The notes: generated by a model from the letters alone, not told the origin. Positions 34,291 through 43,482 are shown, counted from the first letter of the stretch. The stretch is 64,000 bases of DNA from DATHTS01 sp965219305 (GCA_965219305.1 OZ244725.1:2418001-2482000), one strand, 5' to 3'. Translations and numbers: made by a program.

Positions 34291-34692
34291 ATGGGACAAA
34301 AAATTGAAAGTATGATCAACACGATCGAACTCGGACGCGCCATTAAACGTCGCCGCGAAGAATTAAAACTCAGCTTGCGCGATGTGGCGGACGTCACGAA
34401 TGTTTCGGCTTCGACACTTTCACGAATCGAAAACGGAACGGGCAAACCCGACGCGGACAACATCGCGCGGCTCACGAATTGGCTCGATATGCCGGTTGAC
34501 CGCGTCATGAAAAATCGCAGCAAAGCCGCCGGAGACGTCGAAGCGGTAGTTTATTATCCGCACGAAGCGACACCGGAAATCGTCGAAGCGCATCTGCGTG
34601 CCGACAAGAATTTGTCGCCCGAAACGGCAAAAGCATTATCCGAATTATTCCGCGTTGCTTATTCGCAATTTAGCAGCAACGATAAAAAATAG
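34291..34692 (+). CDS. XRE-family transcriptional regulator
   Basis: The 133-aa product has an N-terminal helix-turn-helix of the Cro/C1 type at residues ~14-66 (LGRAIKRRREELKLSLRDVADVTNVSASTLSRIENG) and a helical C-terminal half ending in IVEAHLRADKNLSPETAKALSELFRVAY. That tail is typical of XRE repressors that work with an ImmA/IrrE-type protease, and the size is close to Deinococcus DdrO; no protease gene is in this window. It is divergent from the SWIM-Rad52 gene, shares with it a region containing the TGTTTCA-N4-TGAAACA palindrome, and is the best candidate for its binder. SD GGAG (34278-34281). Confidence 0.85.
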   Translation: MGQKIESMINTIELGRAIKRRREELKLSLRDVADVTNVSASTLSRIENGTGKPDADNIARLTNWLDMPVDRVMKNRSKAAGDVEAVVYYPHEATPEIVEAHLRADKNLSPETAKALSELFRVAYSQFSSNDKK

Positions 34693-34800
34693 GAATTTCG
34701 GCACGATTAGTGCTATATGTATGAAAATCATTGAAATTGTTTAAATTTCATACAAAAAACGCGATAAACAAAGACTGAAATTATGAGAGAAGGTGGCATA

Positions 34801-35166
34801 ATGAACGGAAAAGATACTTTTAATGTAGATACGACGTTTGTATTATTCTTTCTGGCGATTGAGTTCGGCAGAATTTTCGGCTCCTTCTCGCTTGATACTT
34901 TCATTGTCGGAATTACGCTTTTAGCAGTAATGGCTCTGCCGTATCTTTTGCAGTTCGAAGGCAAAGAAGATTTCGGAAGCTGGATTCTCGGCAGAAGTTT
35001 AATCGCCGGATTTGCAGTGATTTTAGGGATGCTTCTGAAACAATCCGTCGGAGTCGCTCTGCCGGAATACTTCAGTTTTATTCCGATGACGCTTCTCATC
35101 ATCACGGCGATGCTCAGCTGCTACATTCAGTTTTACAGTTTTTTCAGATTTCGTTTGGCAAAATAG
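34801..35166 (+). CDS. small membrane protein
   Basis: Starting at ATG 34801, preceded by AAGGTGG, the 121-aa protein has four hydrophobic helices (FVLFFLAIEFGRIFGSF, TFIVGITLLAVMALPYLL, SLIAGFAVILGMLLKQSVG, MTLLIITAMLSCYIQFYSF). No family was recognised. It follows the XRE gene by 108 bp and may belong to the same transcript. A strong terminator lies downstream at 35221-35267. Confidence 0.7.
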   Translation: MNGKDTFNVDTTFVLFFLAIEFGRIFGSFSLDTFIVGITLLAVMALPYLLQFEGKEDFGSWILGRSLIAGFAVILGMLLKQSVGVALPEYFSFIPMTLLIITAMLSCYIQFYSFFRFRLAK

Positions 35167-35220
35167 GCAAAAGGGAAGTTCGGGGGTTTTTAATAAAATA
35201 CGGACTTAACACAAACGAAT

Positions 35221-35267
35221 AAAAATCCGCATCTGCAAATTCGGGAAATGCAGATGCGGATTTTTTT
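35221..35267. terminator. bidirectional terminator
   Basis: AAAAATCCGCATCTGCA and TGCAGATGCGGATTTTTTT form a long stem around an 11-12 nt loop between the membrane protein gene and the converging DAHP synthase gene. Confidence 0.92.
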
Positions 35268-35293
35268 ATGAAATCTGAAATCTGAAATTTGTT

Positions 35294-36328
35294 TTAAGCA
35301 GACACTTTATCAAAAACAACTTCCGAATTAACAAGCTCGTGAATCGCGCGAACTTGCCCGACAAGTTCCTGATATTGTTCCGGCAAAAGTGCTTGTGCGC
35401 CGTCACAAAGTGCTTCTTCGGGACACGGATGAACTTCAATTATCAAACCGTCCGCGCCAACCGCAACTCCGGCACGAGCCATCGGATTAACCATATAATT
35501 TCTGCCCGTTCCGTGCGACGGATCAACGATTATCGGCAAGTGCGTAATTCTCTGAACCGCCGGAACGATTGATAAATCCATCGTATTACGGGCGTGAGTT
35601 CCAAATGTTCGAATTCCGCGTTCGCACAAAATTACATCATAATTTCCTTCCGACATAATGTATTCCGCTGCCAACAAAAATTCGTCCAAAGTCGCCGCCA
35701 GACCGCGTTTTAACAAAACAGGTTTTCGAGTCTGCCCGACATATTTCAACAGCGAAAAATTCTGCATATTTCGCGCACCGATCTGAATGCAGTCGCCGTA
35801 TTTTTCCACCAAATCAACGCCGTGTTCGTCCATCGCTTCGGTGACGATATTCAAACCGAACTGCTCACGAACATCAGCCAAAATCTTCAAACCGTCTTCG
35901 CCTTTGCCTTGAAAATTATACGGCGAAGTTCGCGGTTTGAACGCACCGCCGCGAAAGAATTTCGCGCCCGATTTCGCCACCGCTTCGGCAACCGCGAAAA
36001 CCTGTTCAGAAGTTTCCACCGCACAAGGTCCGGCAATGATCGCCAATTCGCCGCCGCCGATCTCCGCATTTCCGACTTTGACGACAGATTTTTCCGGTCT
36101 TATATCTTTCGAGATGAGTTTGTAAGGTTTCGTCACGCGAATCGCTTCGGCAACGCCCGACAAATTTTCAAAATGCGTCGGATCAACCGCGCCTTTGTTT
36201 CCGGTGATTCCGATCGCGGTGCGTCCCGCGCCCGGCATCGTGTGAGGACGAAATCCCAACTTTTCGATCATTTCATTAACGCGCTCGATGTCTTTCTCGG
36301 TCGCGCCGGCTTTCATTACAATTAACAT
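35294..36328 (-). CDS. aroF: 3-deoxy-7-phosphoheptulonate synthase
   Basis: DAHP synthase joins phosphoenolpyruvate and erythrose 4-phosphate, the first step of the shikimate pathway. The 344-aa product is the type I-beta form with an N-terminal ferredoxin-like regulatory domain (MLIVMKAGATEKDIERVNEMIEKLGF) and a barrel containing AIIAGPCAVET, FFRGGAFKPRTSPYNFQG, KPVLLKRGLAATLDEFLLAAEYI and LPIIVDPSHGTG. The regulatory domain normally mediates feedback by aromatic amino acids. trpA lies further downstream of its divergent neighbours, so aromatic genes are loosely grouped here. Confidence 0.95.
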   Translation of the reverse strand: MLIVMKAGATEKDIERVNEMIEKLGFRPHTMPGAGRTAIGITGNKGAVDPTHFENLSGVAEAIRVTKPYKLISKDIRPEKSVVKVGNAEIGGGELAIIAGPCAVETSEQVFAVAEAVAKSGAKFFRGGAFKPRTSPYNFQGKGEDGLKILADVREQFGLNIVTEAMDEHGVDLVEKYGDCIQIGARNMQNFSLLKYVGQTRKPVLLKRGLAATLDEFLLAAEYIMSEGNYDVILCERGIRTFGTHARNTMDLSIVPAVQRITHLPIIVDPSHGTGRNYMVNPMARAGVAVGADGLIIEVHPCPEEALCDGAQALLPEQYQELVGQVRAIHELVNSEVVFDKVSA

Positions 36329-36368
36329 AAAATTTTTCCAATAAACTAAAAACTAAAAATCTAACACT

Positions 36369-36917
36369 TTATTTTTCAATAAGAAAATCGCCGCCTTTTC
36401 CCCATTTGAAAAAACGCGAAAAAATTGGCAAAAACTTGTGCTTTTCGATCATTCGATACAAAATAACTTCGTGCTCGGCTTCGGTCTTTTCCATTCCCCG
36501 AAAATCTTCAAGTAAATGATCTAAACCCAATTCCGACGCATATTTGTGCGCCGTATTATATTCATTGACATTCCCGTTTTCCAAAATTCCGGCAAAATAA
36601 GCCGCGCAAAAATAACCGCAAAATCTGCAAATCAGCGCGATTGAAGTTCCGATCGCAAAAAAAATCTTCTCACGAATCCATGACGGTTTCACACCCATTT
36701 CCGCCAAAATCTCGCCGACTCTTTTGCGGTGTTCCCATTCATCAATTTCGATTTGCTTGACGGCATCAATCTCGGTCTGCTTTTTCAAAATTCGGCAATG
36801 CCCACCATAAGCCAGCGCCGCCGCCAATTCGCCGGAATATGCCGCCTGCATCAAACTAATAAATTTCTTTCTCGTTTCTTCTCGCGTCATTTTGCGTTTT
36901 GCAACCGAATTTGGCAA
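36369..36917 (-). CDS. ferritin-like di-iron protein of the COQ7/demethoxyubiquinone hydroxylase type
   Basis: The 182-aa product shows the helical di-iron pattern: YSGELAAALAYGGHCRI (first Glu), EIDEWEHRKRVGEIL (Glu and ExxH), and a C-terminal EAEHEVILYRMIEKH (second ExxH). These are the ligands of a carboxylate-bridged di-iron site as in COQ7/CatA-like hydroxylases. A hydrophobic segment (FFAIGTSIALICRFCGYFCAAYF) supports membrane association. The substrate may be a quinone or another lipid; this is inference. It lies 40 bp upstream of the DAHP synthase gene on the same strand. Confidence 0.8.
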   Translation of the reverse strand: MPNSVAKRKMTREETRKKFISLMQAAYSGELAAALAYGGHCRILKKQTEIDAVKQIEIDEWEHRKRVGEILAEMGVKPSWIREKIFFAIGTSIALICRFCGYFCAAYFAGILENGNVNEYNTAHKYASELGLDHLLEDFRGMEKTEAEHEVILYRMIEKHKFLPIFSRFFKWGKGGDFLIEK

Positions 36918-37012
36918 CTTGAAAAATAAAACTCGCCAAGCTCCAGTAAATTTGGGAGATTTTCAAACTTCAAACAACCGTAAATATAAAACTGCAATTC
37001 ATCAACCAAAAT

Positions 37013-37807
37013 TCATTTCCCCAATAATTCATCAAGAAATTTCCCGACACCGCCGATCAAATCGTCAGACTCTCGAACACGAAAAATCTCCGCCACAATT
37101 GCCGAACCGACCACCGCCGCGTCCGCATATTCCAGAGTTTCCTGCATCTGCTCGAAAGTTGAAATCCCGAACCCGACCGCAACCGGCAGATCGGTAAATT
37201 TCCGCAAACGTCCGACAAGTGTTTCAGCTTCCGAACTCATCTCGTTTCTCGCGCCTGTCACGCCCGCACGCGAAACCGCATAAACAAAACCGCTCGCTTT
37301 TTCGCAGATTTTCTTCAAACGCTCATCGCTCGAAGTCGGCGCGGCGAGCATTATCAACGACAAATCCTTTTCCGCCAAGATCGAATGAAATTCGCCCGCT
37401 TCTTCGGGAATCAAATCCGTTATTAAAATGCCGTCAACGCCGTTTTCCTTCGCCGCGTCTGCAAAATTTTCCAAACCGAACTGCAAAATCGGATTAAAAT
37501 AACTAAACAAAATAATCGGCGTTTCGCAGCCCGTTTCACGAACTTCCGCGACAATTCTCAAAACATCTTTGACCGAAATATAATTTTTCAGAGCGCGTTC
37601 CGCCGAAGCCTGAATCGTCACGCCGTCCGCCACCGGATCTGAAAACGGAACGCCGAGTTCGATCACCGCCGCATCTTTTTCCGCCAACAACAAAATCAAA
37701 TCTTTGGTCGTCCGCAAATCAGGATCGCCAGCTACTATAAAAGGAATAAATCCGCTTCGATTTTCAGTTATTAATTTATTAAATTTTTCTTCAATTCGAT
37801 TTTTCAT
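37013..37807 (-). CDS. trpA: tryptophan synthase alpha subunit
   Basis: TrpA cleaves indole-3-glycerol phosphate to indole and glyceraldehyde 3-phosphate, passing indole to TrpB. The 264-aa product from ATG 37807 has a TIM barrel with PFIVAGDPDLRTTKDLI, the catalytic-Glu block VIELGVPFSDPVADGVTIQAS, FSYFNPI, GILITDLIPEEA (catalytic Asp), AAPTSSDERL and PVAVGFGIST. Two extra residues upstream (MI) in the longer frame are unlikely. trpB is not adjacent within the window, so the trp genes are split in this genome. Confidence 0.95.
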   Translation of the reverse strand: MKNRIEEKFNKLITENRSGFIPFIVAGDPDLRTTKDLILLLAEKDAAVIELGVPFSDPVADGVTIQASAERALKNYISVKDVLRIVAEVRETGCETPIILFSYFNPILQFGLENFADAAKENGVDGILITDLIPEEAGEFHSILAEKDLSLIMLAAPTSSDERLKKICEKASGFVYAVSRAGVTGARNEMSSEAETLVGRLRKFTDLPVAVGFGISTFEQMQETLEYADAAVVGSAIVAEIFRVRESDDLIGGVGKFLDELLGK

Positions 37808-37826
37808 TCTTAAATTTATCACACAA

Positions 37827-37878
37827 ACAAGAAAAACACAGAGATAAGTTTTAACAAATCTCTGTGTTTTTCTTGTTG
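37827..37878. terminator. hairpin between the large TPR gene and trpA
   Basis: AACAAGAAAAACACAGAGAT (37827-37846) and its perfect 20-bp complement (37859-37878) flank a 12-nt loop. It lies after the TPR gene on the minus strand; it lacks a trailing U-run outside the stem, so termination is plausible but not certain. Confidence 0.6.
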
Positions 37879-37896
37879 TAAATAAATAGTTCCCCG

Positions 37897-39978
37897 TTAT
37901 TTGATTTTATTTTCCAAGCGACTGACTTCTTCCGCGTCGGAACTCAAATTTAATGCTTTTTTCCAAGTCGTTTTGGCGAGATCGAGTTTTTTCTGCTTGG
38001 CATAAACGTCGCCGAGATGTTCCTGAATTGTAGGTGAACTTGCGTCGAGAATAGCGGCTTTTTTGAGATGTTTTTCGGCTTCGTCGTATTTTCCGAGTTT
38101 GAAATATGCCCAGCCTAAGCTGTCCAAATATGACGGATTATTTTCGTCAATTGCTACGGCTTGTTTAATTAGTTCGAGAGCTTCATCGAACCTTTCGCCG
38201 CGTTCGACCAGAAAATAACCGAGATTGTTGAGCGCAATAGGATTATTCGGCGTTTGTTTCAAGATGTCGCGCAAGGTTTTTTCCGATGCGGCAAAATCGC
38301 CGGACACTTGTTGTGCGCTTGCCAAAGTTAATTTGGCGATCTGTTTTCTTTCTTCGCCGTTAGCTGCTCCGTATGCAAGATTTGCCGATTTGATAGCATC
38401 CGCGCCGCGCTTTGCCTGCGTGTAAAGACCGGAAATAAAAATATAATTGATAAAATCATCGGTCATAAGCGACGGTGTGGAAGTTGCCGAACCGATTAAC
38501 GGCTGAATCAATTTTACCGCTTCATCAACTCTGCCGAGTTCGGTCAAAACAGATGCTTCTAATCTGAGCAGACTATAATCCGCCGGAAAACGTGAGCGCG
38601 CCGCCCGTAAAATTTTTAACGCTTCTTCGCGCTGTCCGGTTTCGCGGAGCAGTTCAAAAAGCTGACGATCTATAAACACGTCGCTTTTGCCGAAAATCGA
38701 ACGCGAATTTTCCAGAAAAATTCTTGCTTCTTTGATTCGCCCGGCGGTCTTGTATGTGTTTGTGATTTTGTCATAAACCAAATACGCAAAATCGCGTTCG
38801 TCATCAGTAATTAATTGATTACTTTCGATTCCGCGCAAACGCAGAGCATTTTGATAGACGGCGACGGCTTCATCATACTTTCCGCTTTGGACATAAATAT
38901 CGCCAAGTGCGATTTGCAGATTGGCGGCGGCATTTTTATCTTTTTCGCCGACTTTTGAAATAATTTCGCGCAAAGTTTTGATGCCGTCTTCGGTTTTACC
39001 GGTGCGAATCTGAACTTGGGCAAGGAGAGCGACGAGCGCAGTGTTGTCGGGATTTGCAAAAACTGCTTGTTGTAGAGCATCAATGGCATTCATAGCGGTT
39101 CGTTCGTCCGCCTGTTCGATTGCTTCGCTCAAAAGTCTGACAGTTTCCGTGTTGGTCGGGTCTTCGCTGATTGCACGACTTAAAATCTCGACCGCTTCGG
39201 AGATCGAACCTGTTTCAAGAAGTGCCGCACCGAGTTTCGGGGTTGCCGCTTGCGGCGATAAATCTTCTTCCCTGCCCATCACCGAACGGTAAAAGCCTGA
39301 ATCAAGCGGTGTGGTCGAACTGAGCCAATTTTTCAACGCTTCGATTCGTTCGTCATTTTTGTTTAAATCTTCGTATAATATGCTCAAAAACGCCCAAGCC
39401 TCGGCATTTTGCGGATCGAGTCTGGTTAATTCCTTCCACTGAGTGACGGCATTATTAGCCGCTGTTTTATTTAGATTCTTCTCTTTCAGACCGCTTTCAA
39501 TCGTATAAAGAATCGCTAAAATCCGGTGTGCGCCGAAATTATCTTTGTCGAGTTTGACCGCAAGTTTTGAAAAAGCCGACGCTTCATCTAAATCCTGGGG
39601 CGGAAATCTCAAAAATAGTTCGCCGAGCGTAGCGTATGCTTCCGGCAAATCTGCGTCGAATTCGAGAGCTTCTTTGATAGCCGCCTTCGCCGCCATTACG
39701 TTAAGCTGTAATGCCGCTTGAGAACGCTGGCGTTTACTGCTCCAGATGTAACGCTGTGCTTCTAACATTTTCGCGTATGCCTGTTCGCGTCTTTCGCGTG
39801 AAACCGTGACGGTTTGTTTTTGAAGATTAAGAGCGAGAGTTTCGGAAAGTTTTTGACCTGATGCAGACTTTGGCGGCGGCGACGGCGTTGATTCCGGGTT
39901 GGCTCTGCCGTCTTGTGCGTTTGCGCCAGATAAACTTATTGAGAAAACAAATAAAACTGCGATAAAATTTTTTTTCAT
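37897..39978 (-). CDS. large exported TPR protein
   Basis: The 693-aa product has a signal peptide (MKKNFIAVLFVFSISLSGANAQ) and then runs of TPR motifs through most of its length, e.g. LPEAYATLGELFLRFPPQDLDEASAFSKLAVKLD, NTALVALLAQVQIRTGKTEDGIKTLREI, and a well-formed C-terminal pair PIALNNLGYFLVERGERFDEALELIKQAV and PSYLDSLGWAYFKLGKYDEAEKHLKKA. TPR arrays mount multi-protein complexes; a periplasmic or outer-membrane scaffold is likely. It lies just downstream of a small four-helix membrane gene on the same strand. Confidence 0.85.
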   Translation of the reverse strand: MKKNFIAVLFVFSISLSGANAQDGRANPESTPSPPPKSASGQKLSETLALNLQKQTVTVSRERREQAYAKMLEAQRYIWSSKRQRSQAALQLNVMAAKAAIKEALEFDADLPEAYATLGELFLRFPPQDLDEASAFSKLAVKLDKDNFGAHRILAILYTIESGLKEKNLNKTAANNAVTQWKELTRLDPQNAEAWAFLSILYEDLNKNDERIEALKNWLSSTTPLDSGFYRSVMGREEDLSPQAATPKLGAALLETGSISEAVEILSRAISEDPTNTETVRLLSEAIEQADERTAMNAIDALQQAVFANPDNTALVALLAQVQIRTGKTEDGIKTLREIISKVGEKDKNAAANLQIALGDIYVQSGKYDEAVAVYQNALRLRGIESNQLITDDERDFAYLVYDKITNTYKTAGRIKEARIFLENSRSIFGKSDVFIDRQLFELLRETGQREEALKILRAARSRFPADYSLLRLEASVLTELGRVDEAVKLIQPLIGSATSTPSLMTDDFINYIFISGLYTQAKRGADAIKSANLAYGAANGEERKQIAKLTLASAQQVSGDFAASEKTLRDILKQTPNNPIALNNLGYFLVERGERFDEALELIKQAVAIDENNPSYLDSLGWAYFKLGKYDEAEKHLKKAAILDASSPTIQEHLGDVYAKQKKLDLAKTTWKKALNLSSDAEEVSRLENKIK

Positions 39979-39989
39979 TAAAAATCCTC

Positions 39990-40472
39990 TTAAAATTCAA
40001 TCTTTTCTAAATTGTAAACGATCTTTTTCCAAGTCGCTTTGCGCGGGAAATTCGCCAGAAATACGACCATTGCTACTGCTCCGGCGCGAAACATTTCCCA
40101 TTTGTTGCCGCTCATCGTTGCCAAAATAAAACCCAACACGGCGACAATCTCACCGAGTGCGCCGAGCATAATCGAATTTACCTGCAAATTTTGCAATACG
40201 GCGGGAATTCCTTTTAATATCGCTGCGTTTTTCAGACGTTCCCAACTAAAAAGCAAACGCCGCACGAGAAAGCTGCCGATGGCGATAAATAATATAAAAA
40301 ACCAGACGGTTCTCTGCGAATCTGCGTCCATCGAATTGTCGGAGTTGGCAATTACAACCCACGCAATCACCATTAGTAAAAGCACCGATAGAATCTGTGC
40401 CGCAGCAACAATGGCTGAAATGCGGTAACGCTTTTCAAGTTCTGTTGAATTATTTACGGGATTTTCCTGCAC
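39990..40472 (-). CDS. four-helix membrane protein
   Basis: The 160-aa product (GTG start) has four hydrophobic helices: IVAAAQILSVLLLMVIAWVV, TVWFFILFIAIGSFLV, SIMLGALGEIVAVLGFILA and AGAVAMVVFLANF. No family was recognised. It ends 12 bp before the large TPR gene and probably shares its transcript, suggesting a membrane partner for that protein. Confidence 0.7.
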   Translation of the reverse strand: MQENPVNNSTELEKRYRISAIVAAAQILSVLLLMVIAWVVIANSDNSMDADSQRTVWFFILFIAIGSFLVRRLLFSWERLKNAAILKGIPAVLQNLQVNSIMLGALGEIVAVLGFILATMSGNKWEMFRAGAVAMVVFLANFPRKATWKKIVYNLEKIEF

Positions 40473-40571
40473 GTTGATAATTTTACTACGATGACACGAG
40501 GCGGAAAAGTGGAAAACGAAAAATTAAAAACAGATTATTTGCCGTTTCCCACTTTCCGTTTTCCGTTCTTA

Positions 40572-42032
40572 TTACTGCTCAGACACACGATCTTTTACGA
40601 CTGTTGTTAATGACTGTGGAATCTGCGAAGCCTGTAAATCACCTTGATTTTCGATGATTTGATCAATCAGTTCAAATTTTGTTTTATCAAAATCTTTCGT
40701 CATCAAAACACCGTTTTTGTCAATAGTCAACGGATAAAGTCCGAAAAGTTCCTGTTTAAAATTTTGGATAAATGATACTTTCTCCGGCGGCAAAACCTTC
40801 ACTCTTTCGGGATTTATTTCGGGAATTTTCGCTCCGATCAAATTGAGTTGTTCCTTTGCTTTGTCAACGTATTCGCTGTTCGGATAATCGCTGACGATAG
40901 ACTGAAAATAACGCGCCGCCTGATCGGTTTCTTCTTCGATAATGTAAGTTACGCCGAGTTTGTAAAGAGCTTCATCCATAAAGCTGAACTGCGGGTATTT
41001 TTCGAGAATTTCCAAATAACGCGACTGCGCTCCTTTTAAGCCGCCTTTTTCATATTTGACCGATTGTTTCCAATAATAATTGGCAATATAAAGATTATGT
41101 AAACCCAAATTATCCTGAACTTCTTCGAGTCTGGCATCAACAAGCGGCATTAATTTCGTGTCTGGATATTGCTGTTTTATCGCCCGCAAACGCTGTTCGG
41201 CTTTTTTAGCGTGTGTCGAATCGCGGTCAGGCAAACCGATTTGACGCATTTCCGATTCGGCAATTTTCAAAAGCACTCGGTCAGCCAACGGATGCGTCGG
41301 GAAAAACGTCAGCCAATCCTGATAGCCTGCCGCTGCCTGAACTAACGCGCTGGTAGAACCTTCGAGGAAAAAACTGTCTGCAACGGCGAGTTTCGCCATC
41401 GGTAAATAAGGTGAATCAGGATAAGTCGTAATAATTGTCTGGAATAAAAGTCTGCCGACATCGTAATTTTTCTTTCGGACTTCGCGCGTTGCTACGACAA
41501 AAAGTTCGCGGTCGCGCCCCGGTGTAACATTTCCGAGCAATTCATCATATTCATCGCTCCCGCCGTACGGAATGAGCCACAAAAACTTCTTTTTCTCCTT
41601 CTTGTCGCGCGGTGTGCCGACTTGCGATGTCGGATTTGCGCGGGCATCAGCCGTTTCGAGAAGCGCATTATCAACTCGCGTCTGCAACTCTCTGACCGAG
41701 ACTTCAAACTGCTCGATTTCGGAAGTTTCATATTTTTCGGCACGGTCAACTTTTCCGCGAACACTGCTGATATTGGAGTTTAAACTTGATACTTCCTTGT
41801 CTAATCCCGTGAGTCGTCCGAGAGGAGTTGACGGATCGGACTTGTCGGCTTTTTTTGCCCCATCCGAGTTTTTTAAACCGGAAATCGCGCTGTCCAAAGA
41901 CCGCCGCATTGTGTCGAGTTTTTGCCGCATTATCTCCAACCTCTGAGCAGGAGTGTCCTGCGCTAAAACCGGCAAGGCAAAACTCAATACTAAAACCAAA
42001 CCTAATAAAATCGCTTTATTTTTGTAAAACAT
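40572..42032 (-). CDS. BamD/YbgF-like exported TPR protein
   Basis: The 486-aa product has a signal peptide (MFYKNKAILLGLVLVLSFALPVLAQ), a coiled-coil region (QRLEIMRQKLDTMRRSLDSAISGL...LDKEVSSLNSNISSVRGKVDRAEKYE) and then TPR repeats of the outer-membrane assembly type with YFQSIVSDYPNSEYVDKAKEQL and RYLEILEKYPQFSFMDEALYKLG. BamD-type repeats help insert outer-membrane proteins, while coiled coil plus TPR is like YbgF/CpoB. The cleavage site lacks a lipobox Cys, unlike true BamD. The closest role is an outer-membrane assembly or envelope-maintenance factor. Confidence 0.82.
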   Translation of the reverse strand: MFYKNKAILLGLVLVLSFALPVLAQDTPAQRLEIMRQKLDTMRRSLDSAISGLKNSDGAKKADKSDPSTPLGRLTGLDKEVSSLNSNISSVRGKVDRAEKYETSEIEQFEVSVRELQTRVDNALLETADARANPTSQVGTPRDKKEKKKFLWLIPYGGSDEYDELLGNVTPGRDRELFVVATREVRKKNYDVGRLLFQTIITTYPDSPYLPMAKLAVADSFFLEGSTSALVQAAAGYQDWLTFFPTHPLADRVLLKIAESEMRQIGLPDRDSTHAKKAEQRLRAIKQQYPDTKLMPLVDARLEEVQDNLGLHNLYIANYYWKQSVKYEKGGLKGAQSRYLEILEKYPQFSFMDEALYKLGVTYIIEEETDQAARYFQSIVSDYPNSEYVDKAKEQLNLIGAKIPEINPERVKVLPPEKVSFIQNFKQELFGLYPLTIDKNGVLMTKDFDKTKFELIDQIIENQGDLQASQIPQSLTTVVKDRVSEQ

Positions 42033-42052
42033 AATACTTCAATCTAAAATCG

Positions 42053-42715
42053 TCAAATCCAATTTGTTCCTTTCTCAATCAAATCTTTTGCGTTTTCCGT
42101 CGGCGTTCCATTGCCGAAAACCGATGAACCGGAAACTACAATTTCGGCTCCGGCTTCGACAATTTTCTTGATATTTCCGGCATCAATTCCGCCGTCAATT
42201 TCGATCTTCACATTCAAACCGCGCTCGTCAATCATTCTCCGAAGCCGCCGCAGTTTATCTAGCGAAGTAGGAATAAATTTCTGTCCGCCGAAACCGGGAT
42301 TTACCGACATCAGCAAAATAAAATCGCAATACGGCAAACCTTCTTCGAGCGTAATTAAAGAGGTCGCCGGATTTATCGCAATTCCGGCTTTGCCGCCAGC
42401 TTCGCGGATCGCCGTCAAAGTTCGTTGAAGATGAACGTCTGCTTCGACGTGAACGGAAACCATATCCGCGCCCGCTTCGACAAATTCCGCTGCGTAACGG
42501 TTCGGTTCGACGATCATCAGATGACAATCAATCGTCATCTTCGTAAATTTCCTGACCGATTTTAAGACCGGCAAACCGACGGTAATATTCGGGACAAAAC
42601 GCCCGTCCATCACATCAAAATGCAAAATGGTCGCACCGCCTTCTTCAATGGCGCGGATTTCGTCCGCAAGTTTTGTAAAATCCGCCGATAAAATTGACGG
42701 AGCAAGTTCAAACAT
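42053..42715 (-). CDS. rpe: ribulose-phosphate 3-epimerase
   Basis: Rpe interconverts ribulose 5-phosphate and xylulose 5-phosphate in the pentose phosphate pathway. The 220-aa product from ATG 42715 has LAPSILSADFTKLADEI, ILHFDVMDGRFVPNITVG with metal-binding His and Asp, MTIDCHLMI, LLMSVNPGFGGQKFIP and KIEIDGGIDAGNI (catalytic Asp). The frame also has a TTG two codons earlier. It lies 21 bp upstream of the BamD-like gene and downstream of a PASTA protein gene on the same strand. Confidence 0.96.
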   Translation of the reverse strand: MFELAPSILSADFTKLADEIRAIEEGGATILHFDVMDGRFVPNITVGLPVLKSVRKFTKMTIDCHLMIVEPNRYAAEFVEAGADMVSVHVEADVHLQRTLTAIREAGGKAGIAINPATSLITLEEGLPYCDFILLMSVNPGFGGQKFIPTSLDKLRRLRRMIDERGLNVKIEIDGGIDAGNIKKIVEAGAEIVVSGSSVFGNGTPTENAKDLIEKGTNWI

Positions 42716-42762
42716 TTTCAAATTACTTTATTTTGTTGCCGAAATTGATTATTCGGTTGCTT

Positions 42763-43482
42763 TTAAGGAACACGACGTGAGCGAACGTCGGGTGCGGTTG
42801 TCGGCGGTTTCACAGGTTTAGGCGGACTCGGCACGGGTTTGGGCAGATTTTTATCCGTTGACGGCTTCTTCGTATCGTTCATTTTGTCGTCCGTCTTTTT
42901 CGTGTCGTTCGTTTTGTCGTCCGTCTTTTTCGTGTCGGAAGAATCCGTTTTATCGCCGCCTGTCGCGTCTGTCTTATCAGTTTCGTCCGTTTTGTCGTCT
43001 TTTTTCTTTATCGTGTCGCGCGTCGTCGTCGGACGTTTCTTGTCAGCAGTTTTACTGTCTTTTTTCTTCGTCGCCGGCTCATCTGAAATTAAATCCTCAA
43101 TTTCTTCGATGTCTTTGTCGTCCTCGGATTTCTTCTTGATTTCAGCCGGAGCTTCCGTTCCTTCGGGATTTTGCTGGCTGACGATCACCGAAACCATCAG
43201 ACCCGTTTTCGCCGCCGTTCCGGGACGCGGACGTTGTTCTAAAATGGTGTTCGGTTTCTCTTCGCTGTAACGGCTGGCAATTTTTTTGACCTTCAAACCC
43301 ATCGCTTCGAGTTCCTTTTCGCTCTCGTAAAAATCTTTCCCGACAACTTCGGGAATTTGGACTTCCTCGCCCTTCAAAGACATATAAACGACGCTGCCCA
43401 TTCCGACGATAAACGCGCCTGCCAAAGCTATTACAATGAATAACTTACCAAGTGCCGAAAGACCTGTTTTTACTAATCCCAT
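42763..43482 (-). CDS. single-pass membrane protein with one PASTA domain
   Basis: The 239-aa product has an N-terminal membrane helix (LGKLFIVIALAGAFIVGMGSVVYM), one PASTA domain (VQIPEVVGKDFYESEKELEAMGLKVKKIASRYSEEKPNTILEQRPRPGTAAKTG) and a long Lys/Asp/Thr tail with DDKTNDTKKTDDK repeats and a Pro-rich end. PASTA domains bind peptidoglycan or muropeptides, usually on penicillin-binding proteins or Ser/Thr kinases; here the domain is exposed outside a simple anchor, without kinase. The tail is disordered. It is the first gene of the rpe/TPR group. Confidence 0.87.
   Translation of the reverse strand: MGLVKTGLSALGKLFIVIALAGAFIVGMGSVVYMSLKGEEVQIPEVVGKDFYESEKELEAMGLKVKKIASRYSEEKPNTILEQRPRPGTAAKTGLMVSVIVSQQNPEGTEAPAEIKKKSEDDKDIEEIEDLISDEPATKKKDSKTADKKRPTTTRDTIKKKDDKTDETDKTDATGGDKTDSSDTKKTDDKTNDTKKTDDKMNDTKKPSTDKNLPKPVPSPPKPVKPPTTAPDVRSRRVP

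Noticed and set aside
42880..43000. Tandem repeat in the PASTA protein gene as a mobile or CRISPR-like array
   Set aside because: The repeats are in-frame codons for DDKTNDTKKT, i.e. a protein tail repeat with no spacers. No CRISPR array was seen anywhere in the window.
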